A program made the position numbers and the translations under genes. Shown here in pieces: positions 1-30,065 of a stretch of 64,000 nt of DNA. The stretch comes from Halocaridina rubra (taxonomy: Eukaryota; Arthropoda; Malacostraca; Decapoda; Atyidae). Numbering within the stretch: position 1 is the first letter of the stretch; each line of letters opens with the position of its first letter. The stretch is from the NCBI GenBank assembly GCA_037179515.1, contig JAXCGZ010019183.1, positions 21,963 to 85,962 of the forward strand, given 5' to 3'. Below the pieces are notes generated by a model. The model ran no database searches, was not told where the DNA came from, and was given only the letters and a program-made list of their open reading frames with translations.

Positions 1-137
1 TAGAAGTGCCATCTGAACGTTAGCTAACTCCCTCGTCATTGCCCATTGAGCAAAGTATTCCCCTTATCGTTTTCTTTTTTTGATGTCGGCTACCCCCCAA
101 TTAAAGGGGGAAACAGCCAAGGTAGATAGATAGACTA

Positions 138-2927
<2,790 letters not shown>

Positions 2928-3062
2928 ATTCACGACTTATGTTCCTTTGGGTAGTCTCAAACGACTGTAATATCTGTTTTTCGGTAACAGATCCTACACC
3001 ACTTCGGCTTTACTCTGCCGTGTAATCCAACATGGCGTTGCTACTTGCCATCATGGCGGAGT
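2928..3062 (-). promoter_or_regulatory. Probable U2AF65 5'UTR/promoter with two ATGGCG (YY1-like) motifs
   Basis: The segment just upstream of the U2AF65 start is more GC-rich than its surroundings. On the plus strand it carries ATGGCG cores at about 3032 and 3053, the core of the YY1 element often found near the start site of animal housekeeping genes. No TATA box was recognised in a suitable place. The function is inferred from position and motif only. Confidence 0.4.
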
Positions 3063-3099
3063 AAGGGGGGGGTGGATTTATATATTAAGTTGCATGTTT

Positions 3100-3450
3100 T
3101 GTATTTAATCTAATTAAATATTAAGTAAATATTGAGTGGTCTGGCTGGAAATTAGTTTAATTACAGATTAAGTAAATTTTGAGTGGCGTGGTTTGAACTT
3201 AAAAACAAAGTACAATTAGGTATATTAATTAGTTGCGTTCTTTGCACTTAAGCTTTAATAGAATATTAAGTAAAAATTAAATAGCACAGTTTGAAGGCCA
3301 AAAAAAAAAAAAAAAGCTTTGGCTAAATATTTAGAATAATTTGAGTTGCGAGGTTTGAACTTAGAAACGAAATTTAATTAATTTTTAAGTAAACTAAGTT
3401 GTATCGTTTGAACTTTGAAGTAAACTTTAATTAAATATAACACAGTGATA
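3100..3450. repeat. Degenerate tandem repeat upstream of U2AF65
   Basis: The motif TTAAGTAAA followed by TTTGAGT and then GGTTTGAACTTA recurs about five times at 45-90 bp intervals. Copies are diverged, which suggests an old array. The rest of 3450-4130 is AT-rich with nothing recognised. Confidence 0.5.
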
Positions 3451-4135
3451 TCCTTCCTTTAATTGAAAATTAAATAATGAAAGTGATAATTTCAAAAAGC
3501 TTTCGATAATATTTAATCATTAACAATTGGGACCTAACTTTACACAATGTATTGAATCATACAGAGAATTTAATGATAACCTTAGTAACTTTAACCTATG
3601 AATTTGGACCTGTATAACTTCCAGGTCCTAATTCTTCATGAATTCCATCGTTTATACATTTTATGATACTGTTGAGGAAGTAGTTTGATCATTTGTGACT
3701 TAATCGAATTGAATAGTTGAAGAATTTATTCAAGTTCAGGTATTCTAGATTGTTAAGTGACTTTGACATCTATTCACAAATATTTATATGAATATTCTTA
3801 AGACATCCCGTATTGCATTATACCAGTTAATAATTAAAGATACGTTTTTATTTCCACTTTGGAGGCTTTCCTTTATAATTTACATATAAATAAATTAGCT
3901 TAACAGCTTCGTAATATACGATGTGTATATTAAAGCTTTTTGTTTTAATCATTGTGGTTGTCATTAAAATTAATGACAAGTTTTACACATATTCTACCGT
4001 AAGTGAGAATTAAAGCATGGTGAAATGGGAAATGAAACTACGTTGCTGCGCTACTACTTAAAGCTGCAATTGCTACCACTTGAAACTATGTTGCCACTAC
4101 CACTTGAAGCTATATTACTGCTACCTCTTCAAGCA

Positions 4136-4488
<353 letters not shown>

Positions 4489-5469
4489 GCTTGGACGGGC
4501 TATGAACATTATTACCAATGTATTGTCATTAGTAGTTTACGTACAGACTTTTTTAAAAACTATTTAAATACATTTTCCCTTATTAAAAGCATGATTAAGG
4601 TATTAAATATATATTTTATTAATACAATTCGAGAATTTATGATATAAAATTCTGTAAATATAAGAAAAGTATGGCTATATATAGCCTTAGTATTTAATAG
4701 TTTCATATACAATGATGTTGGCAACACTGAAATCTAAATACAAAACAAAACAAAGTTTAGCTGTCTGACAGGACCAAGTCTCCACGTAAGTTATTTTAAG
4801 TATTTACAAAAATTATGTAAATGTCATTTTCTGATTTATAGACAGGCGTCTACATAGGTATTTTAATGCACGAGAAATGTAATTTTTTATGTTTTTTACG
4901 ATGTCAAGACTAGAGTTGTGCACCTAAGTGGTCTCGAGTTCAATTTTTATGAACGAATTAGTACCACTGCCGAGTCCACTTTGCTGATTCCCACTTTGCC
5001 GATTCCCACTTTGCCTAACCTAACCCCAAGTTCAACAAACCATAGTGTTAAGATTCGTTTTATGCACCCTTCCTATTTTTGAACGAAGCATATTTTTTTC
5101 TGATGTGTCGATATGATTTGAATTATGAATATTTTTCTCATTAAATCACTAGTTTTTGTGTTAGGGCTGAAGTTGGTCAGCGGTGGGCAGTAGAATGACC
5201 TAATCAAACTAACGTTACTTTATCAAACTAGCCACATCTAACTCAAATTTGAAGCCTTAATATACCTTAAGAAGGGGAATTTGGGTGTTTATGCAGCACC
5301 GTTGCACATGTCATAAAGTGGTGGCAACACTGATTTTACGTGTAGGCAATGGATTGGTGCATAAAATATTTTTCCTTTTCAAAAGACAAGTTATTTACTT
5401 TATCAAATTATTAGTATCGTACCTAGAACCTTCGGAGTCAACTTTTGAGGTGCTTCGTACTGTTTAAAA

Positions 5470-5660
5470 GAAGTATGACATTTGCCCCCAGGACAGTGTC
5501 CCTGTAGAATGAGTGTCTCTCAGGACGACTGCCCCCTAGGACAGCTGCCCCGAACCTAATTAAACAAAGTGTGATTCTTTTATATTACGCCATGATATTT
5601 TCAAGGGGCAAATGTCCGCTACTGCATCAAGCGTTACGGGCAATTGTCCAAGGAGCAATT
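5470..5660. repeat. Imperfect direct and inverted repeat cluster (GGACAGTGTCCC, AGGACAGCTGCCCC)
   Basis: Several short GGACA-n-TGCCCC modules lie at 5490-5550, with inverted counterparts (GGGGCAAATGTCC, GGGCAATTGTCC) at 5603-5655. The flanking 5020-6285 shows no gene. Confidence 0.45.
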
Positions 5661-6285
5661 TTCTTAAGGGTCTATTGTCTGTACCTCGACAGGGCCAAAT
5701 AGAGGTAAAAGGAATAGGAGTAAAGGGCAGTGTACTAGTGTACATCACTGACAATAGTGATATGCCTAATACTGCTGCCTGTAAACGGTGAATGAACAGT
5801 TATCTTCTTTCCAATCTGCAACAAACGGCATCCAGCCTGGATCCCCTGCTTCAATGGGTCTCTGTACACCCCCATTCGATAGGGGATTAATTCTGGCACT
5901 AAATAATGCATATGCCATTAAGTAAAGATTTTCGTCATAAATAAATATCAAGATATATCTTTAAACAGGTTACTCTTGTTTTATCTTATGAATAATAGCT
6001 ATATCCCTAAAACTGAAAGCTGGATTTCTAATGCCACTTTTTATCTCCCTCATTCTCTTATTTATAAGTATTGGCACTGATCTTACTGTAGCATACTTAG
6101 TCTGTGCCATTTGTGGTTAATTTAACATGGTGCTATATCTCTCAAAGGCTAACAGTTCTAAGCATTTATTTGGGGATGGTATACACCAGAGTGTTTTCAT
6201 TATGTTTTTAAAAGCCAATCCTTGATTCACTCTCTTATAATGGGAATATCTTCATTTCTTGACATAATCTTCAATTCGGCAGGGC

Positions 6286-10544
<4,259 letters not shown>

Positions 10545-10662
10545 ATTAATTTTGAATTGGATGAGAAATTTTTAATCATTAAAAATATTATTTTCTACCA
10601 TTTTCGTGTAGTACGCTATAAGCTAAATATTGTACTGCATTGACATAAAAAGATTCATTTAT

Positions 10663-10830
10663 GTTTGTATTCTGTTTATTTTATTACAAAGTTCATTGGT
10701 GTAATAATCAGAGTGAGTATGATCGGTGTACGTGTAAGTGGATTATGTATGAATTCTTGTTTATTTTATTACAAAGTTCACTGGTGTAGTAATCAGGGTG
10801 AGTATGATCGGTATATGTGTAAGTGGATTG
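10663..10830. repeat. Two-copy tandem repeat, period 85 bp, just 3' of CutA
   Basis: The block TTTATTTTATTACAAAGTTC through GAGTATGATCGGT-GTGTAAGTGGATT occurs twice with few differences. Confidence 0.8.
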
Positions 10831-10891
10831 ATTGTCAAACACATCATAACAACATTGAAAAACTGGAGTTTGGGAAGAGATTAACTTATAT

Positions 10892-10925
10892 TTAGTCCCC
10901 ATTTAAATAGGGGTGGACACAGAGA
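10892..10925 (-). repeat. SINE family I tail fragment
   Basis: TAGTCCCCATTTAAATAGGGGTGGACACAG matches the inverted tail of the family. Confidence 0.55.
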
Positions 10926-11084
10926 TTGTGCTATCAGTGCTTGATATTGTTTACAGTATTGATAACTGAGATTTGCAGTATTACAGGTTCATGGAAAAAT
11001 CTATTTTTTCAACCCAAATTCTAATACAGCTCCATAAAGTTACAAAGGTTAGTCACTTATGGTGTTTTAACAAAGACAACTGTT

Positions 11085-11230
11085 GAAGAATGCAGCTCAG
11101 TGTATAGAGCGCTCAACTCGGGAAGTAACGAACCAGAGTCGCATTAGGAAGGGCATCCAGCCTAAATCCCCTTGCTCTAGTATGTCTGTCCACCCCTATT
11201 CGGATGGGGACTAATTGTGACAAAATGACA
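11085..11230 (+). repeat. SINE family I
   Basis: Contains CAGCTCAGTGTATAGAGCGC, GGCATCCAGCCTAAATCCCC and a GGGGACTAATTGTGACA tail; a short deletion follows the box B region. Confidence 0.8.
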
Positions 11231-11504
11231 CAACTGGTTTTTTAAGTCAAATATCTGGCGATGAGGGAGAAACAAGCCAGCGCTAGTATTCCCTATATAT
11301 CATAGAAAGTGACTAAGAGCAATAAAGAAGCAGAGAGCTGACAATCCCTCCCATCCAGAATTTCACAATGCTGAGAAGTAACTACCATGAATGGCAAGAA
11401 GGAGACTGCAAAGGTGGAGCCCTCCTATCTCAATTCCTCTCATACTAGTATGGCTGTTTTGTTAGGTTCCCCACACAAAGCCTCGTGTTTATAAAGAATT
11501 ACAT

Positions 11505-11670
11505 GAGCTGAAATGGTGAGGAGGTAAACCAGCTATGGCTGTATGGCCTCACGGCAGAAGAACCTTGACCACCTACCCTGTTGGTGACCCAAGCTTGGTG
11601 AAGGTTTTTGTGGCACTCCTTTATCCCCAAGGAGCTAAGAGGCGTGGGTCATCAACAGGGTTAGTGGGTA
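11505..11670. repeat. Dispersed repeat, second copy near 23,095-23,225
   Basis: Both copies share an AACCAGCT-TGGCTGT block, a GGTGACC-AAGC block and CCCAAGGAGCTAAG in the same order. Confidence 0.55.
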
Positions 11671-12499
11671 AGAGTCTTTTGCTCTGAGGTACGGCAGTTT
11701 TTATTGTCTTTAATTAGTACAGTAGTAAGTAATAATAATGATAGCAATAATAATAATGATCATGATAATAGCATCCTTCAAAATGCACCATATATCACTG
11801 AAACTAACAGGGTTGCTTGTAAAACAACTAAATAACCTAGATACTAAGGCATTAATGTGCCCTTTTGATCCTTACCACTTTCCCCAACTATACCACAGCA
11901 AGGAAATTTTAGGAACTCCTTCCAACCTCTGCTCTCCTATCCCTTATATTTTGCTTTCCAAAATGCACAGGAATAAAGGACGAAATTCTTTCTCTCTATA
12001 AATTAAAAATTCGCATTCAACTCATTTAAAGTTGTGAACATATGTCTATATGTATGAATGACATCCTTTTGTGCAAAGAAAGATTATTTTACCTTTCCTA
12101 TGCCATTTTCATGCTTATCGAAACGAATCTTCCAATAACTTGGCCCCTACATATCTTCCGTTCTTTGATTCTGTAAATTCCTCACCTGCTGTTGATTACC
12201 AAACTCTGGATATCCTAGCAATGTTGCTTATTCACATCATTTAATATTTTTAAGTACATAATCTAACCACTCTCTTCTGCTTTCATATAGACTAGGTGTT
12301 CATGTAGTTCCTTACTCATATATGTCTTTTACTTTTTCACATATTTTTCGACATTTGCTAACATATTTGGAATATATTTCAAACATTTAGGACTACAGTA
12401 TATCAAAACCCTCTTAACCACATATGGGCAACTTTTATGGCCTTCTGTGCCACATAAGATATTTTTCATCTTTATTCGGGCCAAACTCTTACTTCAGAG

Positions 12500-12712
12500 A
12501 TGTCAAATTTACTTACATAATACAATATTTTAGATACAGCACTTGCATACTGGTAATAGTTCAATTAAAAAAATTCAGTAGAAAAACTAAATCTGACCTG
12601 AGTGCCAGACTAATTTTGGCACAGATCATAAAGGATGTTCATATGTGGTGTAGACCTTCCTTCTTTGAGGCCATGATGTCTTACTGACAATAAATGAAAG
12701 GACTCCTAGTGA
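12500..12712 (-). mobile_element. Diverged LINE fragment (RT region)
   Basis: The reverse strand of GACCTTCCTTCTTTGAGGCC and the following bases matches the RT segment HGFREGRS of the LINE at 26.4-29.3 kb. The match extends clearly only over the last 70 bp. Confidence 0.4.
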
Positions 12713-12910
12713 AGTGGAATGCCATGGCCGAGTGGTAATGCTGGTGACTTTGATTCAACAGGTCATGGGTTCGAGGCCTGCCATAGTCTAAGGTTAGAAA
12801 GGGCATCCACTCAGAGTGACGGTCACACTTGCCTAAACCAAAGTCCTTTGCAAGAAGGCACAGTCCTAACCATTACTAGAAATGGAGTACATTATATAAA
12901 ACCAATCACA
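12712..12910 (+). repeat. tRNA-derived SINE, family II
   Basis: The head GCCATGGCCGAGTGGTAATG and GGGTTCGAGGCC are Leu/Ser-tRNA-like. They are followed by GGTTAGAAAGGGCATCCACTC, a GCAAGAAGGCACAGTCCTA block and an AAAACCAATCA end. Confidence 0.75.
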
Positions 12911-13194
12911 GTGAAGAGGAATGTGCCTTCTCAGTTTTCCATAACTCTGCGAACTATTCTAGTCAGTAAAATTGGGCTTTAGTTAAGTGTCTCTCCTTAC
13001 TTTATTTTGAAGACAGTTTAACATTATCTTCTTTGCATTATCTTGGAATCTCTCCAGAATAAAGCAACTTTTGGAACATGATGCAAAATGCTACAAAAAA
13101 TGGTGCAACACATTTATTAAGGTAGTGGGAGCTAAAAGATAAATAAATGAGGAAGAAAAAGATTTCTGCTTCAGGTGTATTAAAACAAGAGAGA

Positions 13195-13480
13195 TGAAAA
13201 CAAAGGGGAAATTAAGGGATATAGCAATATTAATGTTACTGTTCACAAATACTGATCAGGTAGCTGGTAAAACAGTAGAATTGACGGTTAGGATACACTT
13301 GTCTAAAACAAATATTTTGTAGTAGCACTTACAGAGGCAAAATGTTGGAGTAGTGAATAGTGCTGAAGGAAATTATATAAAGTTTATTGGTGCTTGCATA
13401 AATGCGGAATCAGATATCTTTGTAATATCTGTTTTATATAACCCACCAAGATTTCCTCAAAATTTCATGTGTGTGAGGTA
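13195..13480 (+). mobile_element. LINE endonuclease-region fragment, decayed
   Basis: It parallels the start of the full LINE EN frame (CACAAATACTGATCAGGTAGC versus 26,447 onward, then TATATAACCCACCAAG). Stops and indels show it is dead. Confidence 0.55.
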
Positions 13481-13564
13481 AGAAATATGGGTACGTTAAC
13501 AGTGATACATTCAGCTGTAAATAATTCTAGAGACAGGATTATTGCAATTAGCTCTTGCTCTATA

Positions 13565-13680
13565 AACCCGTGTACAAACCCACTGCGGGGCATTAGGAAG
13601 GGAATCCAGCCTTAATTCCCCAGCTCAAACCTGTGTCCACCCCTAATCAAATAGAGATTAATAGTGAAATGTAAAACGGC
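13565..13680 (+). repeat. SINE family I, 5'-truncated
   Basis: Starts near the box B equivalent and contains GGCATTAGGAAGGGAATCC and AATTCCCCAGCTC. Confidence 0.75.
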
Positions 13681-14119
13681 AATAAATAACATCATCAGCT
13701 TGCAGACCAATCAATCCTGTGGGACTTATTACGTAAATGAGTAAATTGGGCATTAGAATTTTGTCTTGTTTTAACAGATTTTATGTTGATTTTTCTTTCT
13801 TCATTTAATCTTCACTGGTTTGGCCAATATAAAAGATATGCAATCTTTAATTATGTTGCTTTTTTTTTTTTGCTTTTTTTTTAACCAAGATGAAATTTAC
13901 ATTGAATAATTTAAGTAACTCACTAATGTTACTGAAATCAGCGAAGCATAGCAAACATATTGAGTTTTTTTTTCCTCTATTATTATTGTAATCATTCTTC
14001 AGGGGTTTGTATATGAGGCGAGTATTACAGACTTACCAATTAATCTGATAGGTTCAAATTCTAGATCTGTAAATTCAGGTTTGACAATGAGTAATACTCT
14101 CAAAAACACAGAGGAATAT

Positions 14120-14510
14120 ATATGATGAGAGGCTGAGGGAATTAGACTGACCATCACTTGAAGCCATAAGATTGAGGGGGGGATACGGTGACAGTCTGTA
14201 ACTTCCTTCATGGTTTTGATAGACTGGATAGGGATCGATATTTCTATATGGCTGGCCCTAGAACTAGAGGTCATATTTTGAAGCTTCGTTAGCAAACTTC
14301 TTTGCAGGCTATAAGGAAGTACTTTTTTTTTTTTTTAGTGTAAGAGTAGTTGATAATTGGAATTCGCTAAGCGAGGAGATAGTTAATGCTAACTCAATCC
14401 ACAGTTTTAAGGACAAATATGATAAGTATCACAAAGTACAAAATGAAACCGATCAGGAGACGGGAAGTTACTAGCTTTGGGCTCCTTCCCGTAAGCACAA
14501 TTAGATAATT
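14120..14510 (+). mobile_element. LINE 3' end fragment
   Basis: Corresponds to the C-terminal RT-ORF tail and 3'UTR of the element at 26.4-29.3 kb, ending in TTCCCGTAAGCACAATTAG. A poly-T expansion and frameshifts inactivate it. Confidence 0.75.
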
Positions 14511-14518
14511 ACACACAC

Positions 14519-15090
14519 AGGAAGATCTGAATAGTCTGCATGAGTGGTCAGAAAAGTGGCTAATGAAATTCAATACTTCAAAATGTAAGGTAATGCGAAT
14601 GGGTACAAGTGCAAGAAGGCCCAAGTTTAACTACTCGGTGGCAGGAGTACAACTTCAAGAGACAGAAAATGAGAGAGATCTATAAGTAAACATACTGGCA
14701 GATTTGTCTCCAGAAATGCATATAAATATCATAGTAAGGGCAGCATAGGCTTTCTTATCAAACGTAAATGTAGCCTTCAGGCACATGGACAAGGGAATGT
14801 TCAGAAATATTTATGCAATCTCAGTTATGATGAGATGCTGAGGGAATTAGACTTACCATCACTCGAAGCTAGAAGATTGAGAGGGGGGGGATATGGTGAC
14901 AGTCTTTAAATTCCTTCATGGTTATGATAGAGTGGATAGGGATCGATATTTTGATATGGCTGGCTCTAGAACTAGAGGTCAAAGTTTGAAGCATCGTAAG
15001 AAAACTTCTTTGCAGGATGTAAGGGAGTACTTTTTTTAGAGTAAGAGTAGTTGATAATTGGAATTCGCTAAGAGAGGAGGTAGTTTGAAT
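14519..15090 (+). mobile_element. Second LINE RT/C-terminal fragment, tandem to the first
   Basis: It matches the full LINE from the LHEWSEKWLMKFNTSKC region to the C-terminal tail, with an internal gap after ATTTATGCAATC. It begins 9 bp after the 3' end of the preceding fragment. Confidence 0.75.
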
Positions 15091-15214
15091 TAAATGCTAA
15101 AATGAAGCCACGAGTGAGGTTGGGGAATCTGTAATATGAACATAGTGGCATTCAGTTAGAATGCGTTCATTCCTAAGTATAGCAGATATAAGCTATAAGG
15201 TTGGATTCCTTTTA

Positions 15215-15290
15215 ACCTTCTGTGGTGTAGTGGTAGCGCCTTGACTTAGTAATCATTAGTCCTAGGTTCGAGTCCCGGTCGGGGTAAAAA
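15215..15290 (+). repeat. tRNA-like sequence, probably a SINE head
   Basis: GTGGTGTAGTGGTAGCGCC and GGTTCGAGTCCCGGTC resemble pol III boxes A and B. The anticodon and acceptor arms do not fold properly, and it is followed by AAAAAATGATTCATG and an AT microsatellite, so it is probably not a working tRNA gene. Confidence 0.5.
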
Positions 15291-15325
15291 ATGATTCATG
15301 TTTTCACATATGTAATGTGCTTATT

Positions 15326-15451
<126 letters not shown>

Positions 15452-15609
15452 TAGTAAATAAAAACATATTTGTGGCAATTATGCTCTTTTCATGAAGCAA
15501 ATTCATATGTATGTATTTTGTTTTATATCACAAAGTTAATAATACCTCACACTATTTCATTATAACATTTTTATTAATGTTTTAATGTGGTTATTAACTT
15601 ATGTTGCCA

Positions 15610-16330
15610 AGTTTCCACCGATATCAGAAAATGTTGCTAAGTTTCCACCGATATCAGAAAACTTACCGATTCCAGAGAACTTTCTCACCGATTCTTGACT
15701 AGTACAGTGGTAACACTCCGGCCTCGCATTTGCGAGGTCAACAGATCGAGGCTCGTCCAGGCAAGAGAGGTTAAGCTGTTTACTGGGGAGGTTACTGCTG
15801 TGGCTGGTACCATTGTGGGGGGGGTGTTAGGGCTTGCACCGGCTGGCTCCCTCCAGAAAAGGGGCGACGCCTCTGATAGGAGGGCTAACACCCAGCAAAC
15901 TTTAACTTTATTCCTGAGAAACTTCTTCACCGATCCCAGTCAACTTTTTACCGATTTCATGGAACTTTTATACCGATCATAGAAAACTTTTTACCGATCC
16001 CAGTCAACTTTTTACCGATTTTTGAGAATCATTATGCCGATTACAGAGAACATTTTACCGATCCCAGTCAACTTTTTACCGATCTCAGGGAACTCTAACC
16101 GATTCTAGAGAACTTTTTAGCGATCAGAGAAATTTGTACCTTCCTCAGAGAACTTCATACGCACTCCAGAGCGCTAGTTACCGATTCCGGAAAAGTTCTT
16201 AGCTGCCACAGGGAATTTTTTGCCCTTTCTAGAGAATTTTCCCAACCCCCAAAGAAAATTTCACCGATCCCAATGAACTTTGACCTTTCCGACTTCCAGA
16301 GAACTTTATGCCGGTCTCAGAACGAGATTG
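15610..16330. repeat. Minisatellite-like array of ACCGATYCCAGAGAACTTTTT units
   Basis: More than twelve imperfect units of about 20-30 bp share ACCGAT and AACTTTTT blocks. The array is interrupted at about 15,690-15,905 by unrelated, more GC-rich sequence. Confidence 0.75.
15690..15905 (+). repeat. GC-rich tRNA-like insertion inside the ACCGAT array
   Basis: TAGTACAGTGGTAACACTCCGGCC then AGATCGAGGCTCGTCC resembles a tRNA head. Overlapping open frames on both strands have no recognisable motifs. Probably another SINE type; seen once here. Confidence 0.45.
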
Positions 16331-16642
16331 TTTCCAATTACATAAATATTCATAAATTCAGGTTGTTCATGTTTCTCGAATTCATATACAGTATTTCCAG
16401 TTACGTCAATATCTCTCAGATAATATTATTCGTCTTTATAGTTTTTGCGTACTTCTGATTACGTCAATATACCTTAATTAACCTCGTCGTATGGTGAGCA
16501 TTTATCTATTTAAATTATGTAATTATTCCTCAATTCATATTACGCGGTTTTACTTACTCAATTACGCATTAAAACGTCATGTAAACAATGAGGAGGAAGA
16601 GCTCGTGGCAGCCTGACTGCGTAAATTGCGTATTAAAGCAGA

Positions 16643-16659
16643 ATGGCCCTAGACGCTAA
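16643..16659 (+). CDS. Candidate first coding exon of the Nanos homologue
   Basis: ATG GCC CTA GAC GCT AA is followed by a GTAAGC donor and leaves two bases. That is the phase needed by the acceptor at 19,506, giving MALDA-N-TFTAHLP. A short ATG-to-donor exon of the right phase will often occur by chance, so this is only a candidate. A LINE copy lies between it and 19,506. Confidence 0.25.
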
Positions 16660-16952
16660 GTAAGCATCAGTAATTACAATATTTTTCAACGTCAGTGATG
16701 ATGTTAGAACGAACATGGCGGTTGTTTATATTCAGAGATTGGGTAAATGATTATTTTTATGAGTCACGTGGTGTTATGTCATTTAAACTTCCATGTTTTT
16801 GTGGCATTAAGCGCGAGGCCATTGACATGATGCCAGGTTGTGGCATCAGGGTGCCATTTTTTTTCTTTTATGTCTTGCTCTGTATGAAATGCTTAAAGTA
16901 TCTCTTGGTAGCATAAAATTTTACTGTATTATATATATTGCTTTACCGTGTT

Positions 16953-18499
16953 CTGATTACCTAATTGTGTTTACGGGAAAGAGCCCAAAGCTCGTATCTT
17001 CCCGTCTCCTGATCGGTTCCATTTTTAGACTTAGTGATACTTATCATACCTGTCCTTAAAACTATGGATTGAGATAGCATTAACTACCTCCTCGCTTAGC
17101 GAATTCCAATTATCAACTACTCTAACACTGAAAAAGTATTTCCTTACATCCTGCAAACAAGTTTTCTTACGAAGCTTCAAACTATGACCTCTAGTTCTAG
17201 AGCCAGCCATATCGAAATATCGATCGCTATCCACTCTATCATAACCATGAAGGAATTTAAAGACTGTCACCATATCCCCCCCTTACTCTTCTAGCTTCGA
17301 GTGATGGCAAGTCTAATTCCCTCAGCCTCTCATCATAACCGAGATTGCGTATTTCTGGCACCAGTTTCGTGGCATGTCTTTGAACTTTTTCAAGCTTAGC
17401 TATGTGCTTTTTCAAGTGCGGATTCCAAAAGGGGGCTGCATATTCGAGTTTTGGCCTCACATAGGTTACATAAATATTTCTGAACATTTCCTTGTCCATG
17501 TGCCTGAAGGCTACCCTTACATTTGATAAGAATGCATATGCTGCCCTTACTACGCCATTTATATGTATTTCTGGAGACAAATCTGCCAGTATGTTTACTC
17601 CTAGATCTCTCTCATTTTCTGTCTCTTGAAGTTGCACTCCAGCCACCGAGTAGTCAAGCTTGGGCCTTCTTGCACTTGTACCCATTCTCATTACCTTACA
17701 TTTTGAGGTATTGAATTTCATTAGCCACTTTTCTGACCACTCATGCAGATTATTTAGATCCTCCTGAAGTTCTCTACCATTGTTCTCGTTTTTTACTTTC
17801 TTCACAATCTTTGCATCATCTGCAAACATATTCATGAATGAATTTACAGACTCTGGTAGGTCATTTACATATACAAGGAACAAAAGTGGCCCTAAAACTG
17901 AACCCTGTGGAACTCCACTACTAACTCTTCTCCATTCAGACACTGAGTGTCTTACTCTAACCCTCTGTTCCCTTCCTTCTAAGTAAGTTTTTATCCATTC
18001 CAAGACATTTCCACCTATTCTCGCCATTGATTGCAGCTTCCTAATAAGTCTCCCATGTGGAACAGTGTCAAACGCTTTCTGGAAGTCTAGGAATATGCAA
18101 TCTGCCCAGCCCTCTCTTTCCTGTAAGATTTGGCTTACCTCATCATAAAATTCTAATAAGTTTGTTACTGTTGATCTTCCTTCTCTGAAGCCATGTTGCC
18201 TCACTGACAAAAAGTTGAAGGATTCCAAGTGAAGAGATATGTTTCCTTAGTAGTTTCTCCATAAGTTTGCAAACTATGCTGGTCAAGGAAACTGGTCTAT
18301 AGTTCAGAGCCGTATCCCTCCTTCCCTTTTTGAAGATAGGTATCACATTTGCTTGTTTCCAGCATCTTGGAATCTCCCCCGACTCCAGTGACTCCTTAAA
18401 TATGATACTTAGTGCCACTGATATTGTTTTTGCGCATTTTTTGAGCACATGAGGGGATATGTCATCAGGACCTGTAGCTTTATGAACATCTAAATCCAT
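16953..18499 (-). mobile_element. Jockey/CR1-like LINE, 5'-truncated copy
   Basis: The reverse strand reproduces the RT and C-terminal part of the LINE at 26.4-29.3 kb, starting at MDLDVHKATGPDD and ending in the 3'UTR at ACAATTAGGTAATCA. It contains the RT core FADDA. It is nearly identical to the full copy but carries a 2-bp deletion near 18,234 and an extra G near 17,280, so the frame is broken twice. The abrupt 5' end is typical of incomplete target-primed reverse transcription. Confidence 0.92.
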
Positions 18500-19299
18500 T
18501 CTGTTTCACCTTTCATGTTGTATATTGATGGACCTCAACTTTCTCAAGGTCATTGGGATAATCATCTTTGTATAACAGCAGAATGCCATTTTTTATCCCA
18601 TTTTTTATCTTGACCTGTGTGAAAAATACCTTTGGATGCAGACATTGCTATTGAATTTTATTTGTGTGACAAGTGTTGCACCATTTTATATTTGTTGATG
18701 GACCTCCTCAAGGTCATTTGGGGTATTCCTCAAGTTATAGCAGCAGGGTGCCTTTTATTTCTTTTTGTCTTGCCCAGTGCGACTTATTAAAAGTACCTTT
18801 CTGGTATATGTTTAAGATGCACTCGCCTACTTGGGGAAAAATGTTGTGAATATATAAGGTTAGGTTAGTTCACCTTTAGACACCCAAGTAGGGTGAAAAA
18901 AGTCATGAAATTTTAGGATTATTAGGTTAGGTTAGTTTCACCCATGACCAAAGAAGTATATAGTTGATATTATTGTTTTTGTTTTATATATTTGTCAGGG
19001 GTGTAAAAATAAATGTTTATCTTCATTTCTTGTTACACTTATTGGACATTTAAATTGATAACCTGATGAAAAATTTTATTTATTCCCAAATTCAGATGTT
19101 TGGATGTTTTATGATATAATTTTCCATTCTTCCACTGTTTATGCCATATAAGAGCTGCGTGGTTTAAATACTGTACTTGGTAGGCCAAATTATTAATTGA
19201 TAGATATTTACTGTCACAACCCAGCAAGTGAAATGAAAATACACAGCAATGAAAAAATATTCAAAACAACTAAAACACATATTTTAACTAACTAACTCT

Positions 19300-19445
19300 G
19301 TACCTCATTCGAGTGAGGGTGGACACAAATATGATGGAGCTCTTATTAAGGCTAAATGACTCTCCTAATGTCCTGTAATGGGATCGAACCTACCCTAGTC
19401 TCATCCCAACTTGCGTAGTCTATCACTGAGCTACTGCAGCCCTTG
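19300..19445 (-). repeat. SINE family I, antisense
   Basis: Nearly complete; the reverse strand shows the tRNA-like head (GGGCTGCAGTAGCTCAGTG) at the right end. Confidence 0.8.
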
Positions 19446-19505
19446 TAACTGAAATTATGCTTTCAGATGCTTCATAAAACTTATTTTTTTTTTCATTGTT
19501 CACAG

Positions 19506-30065
<10,560 letters not shown>

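Noticed and set aside
15215..15290. Functional tRNA gene
   Set aside because: Boxes resemble pol III signals, but the acceptor stem does not pair and no clean 7-base anticodon loop forms.
15695..15982. 95-codon frame in the GC-rich insertion
   Set aside because: Overlapping frames are open on both strands, no motif is seen, and it continues into the ACCGAT array.
17523..17986. Short plus-strand frames opposite the LINE
   Set aside because: Antisense shadows of the RT frame; the same shadows recur on the minus strand at 28,305-28,768.
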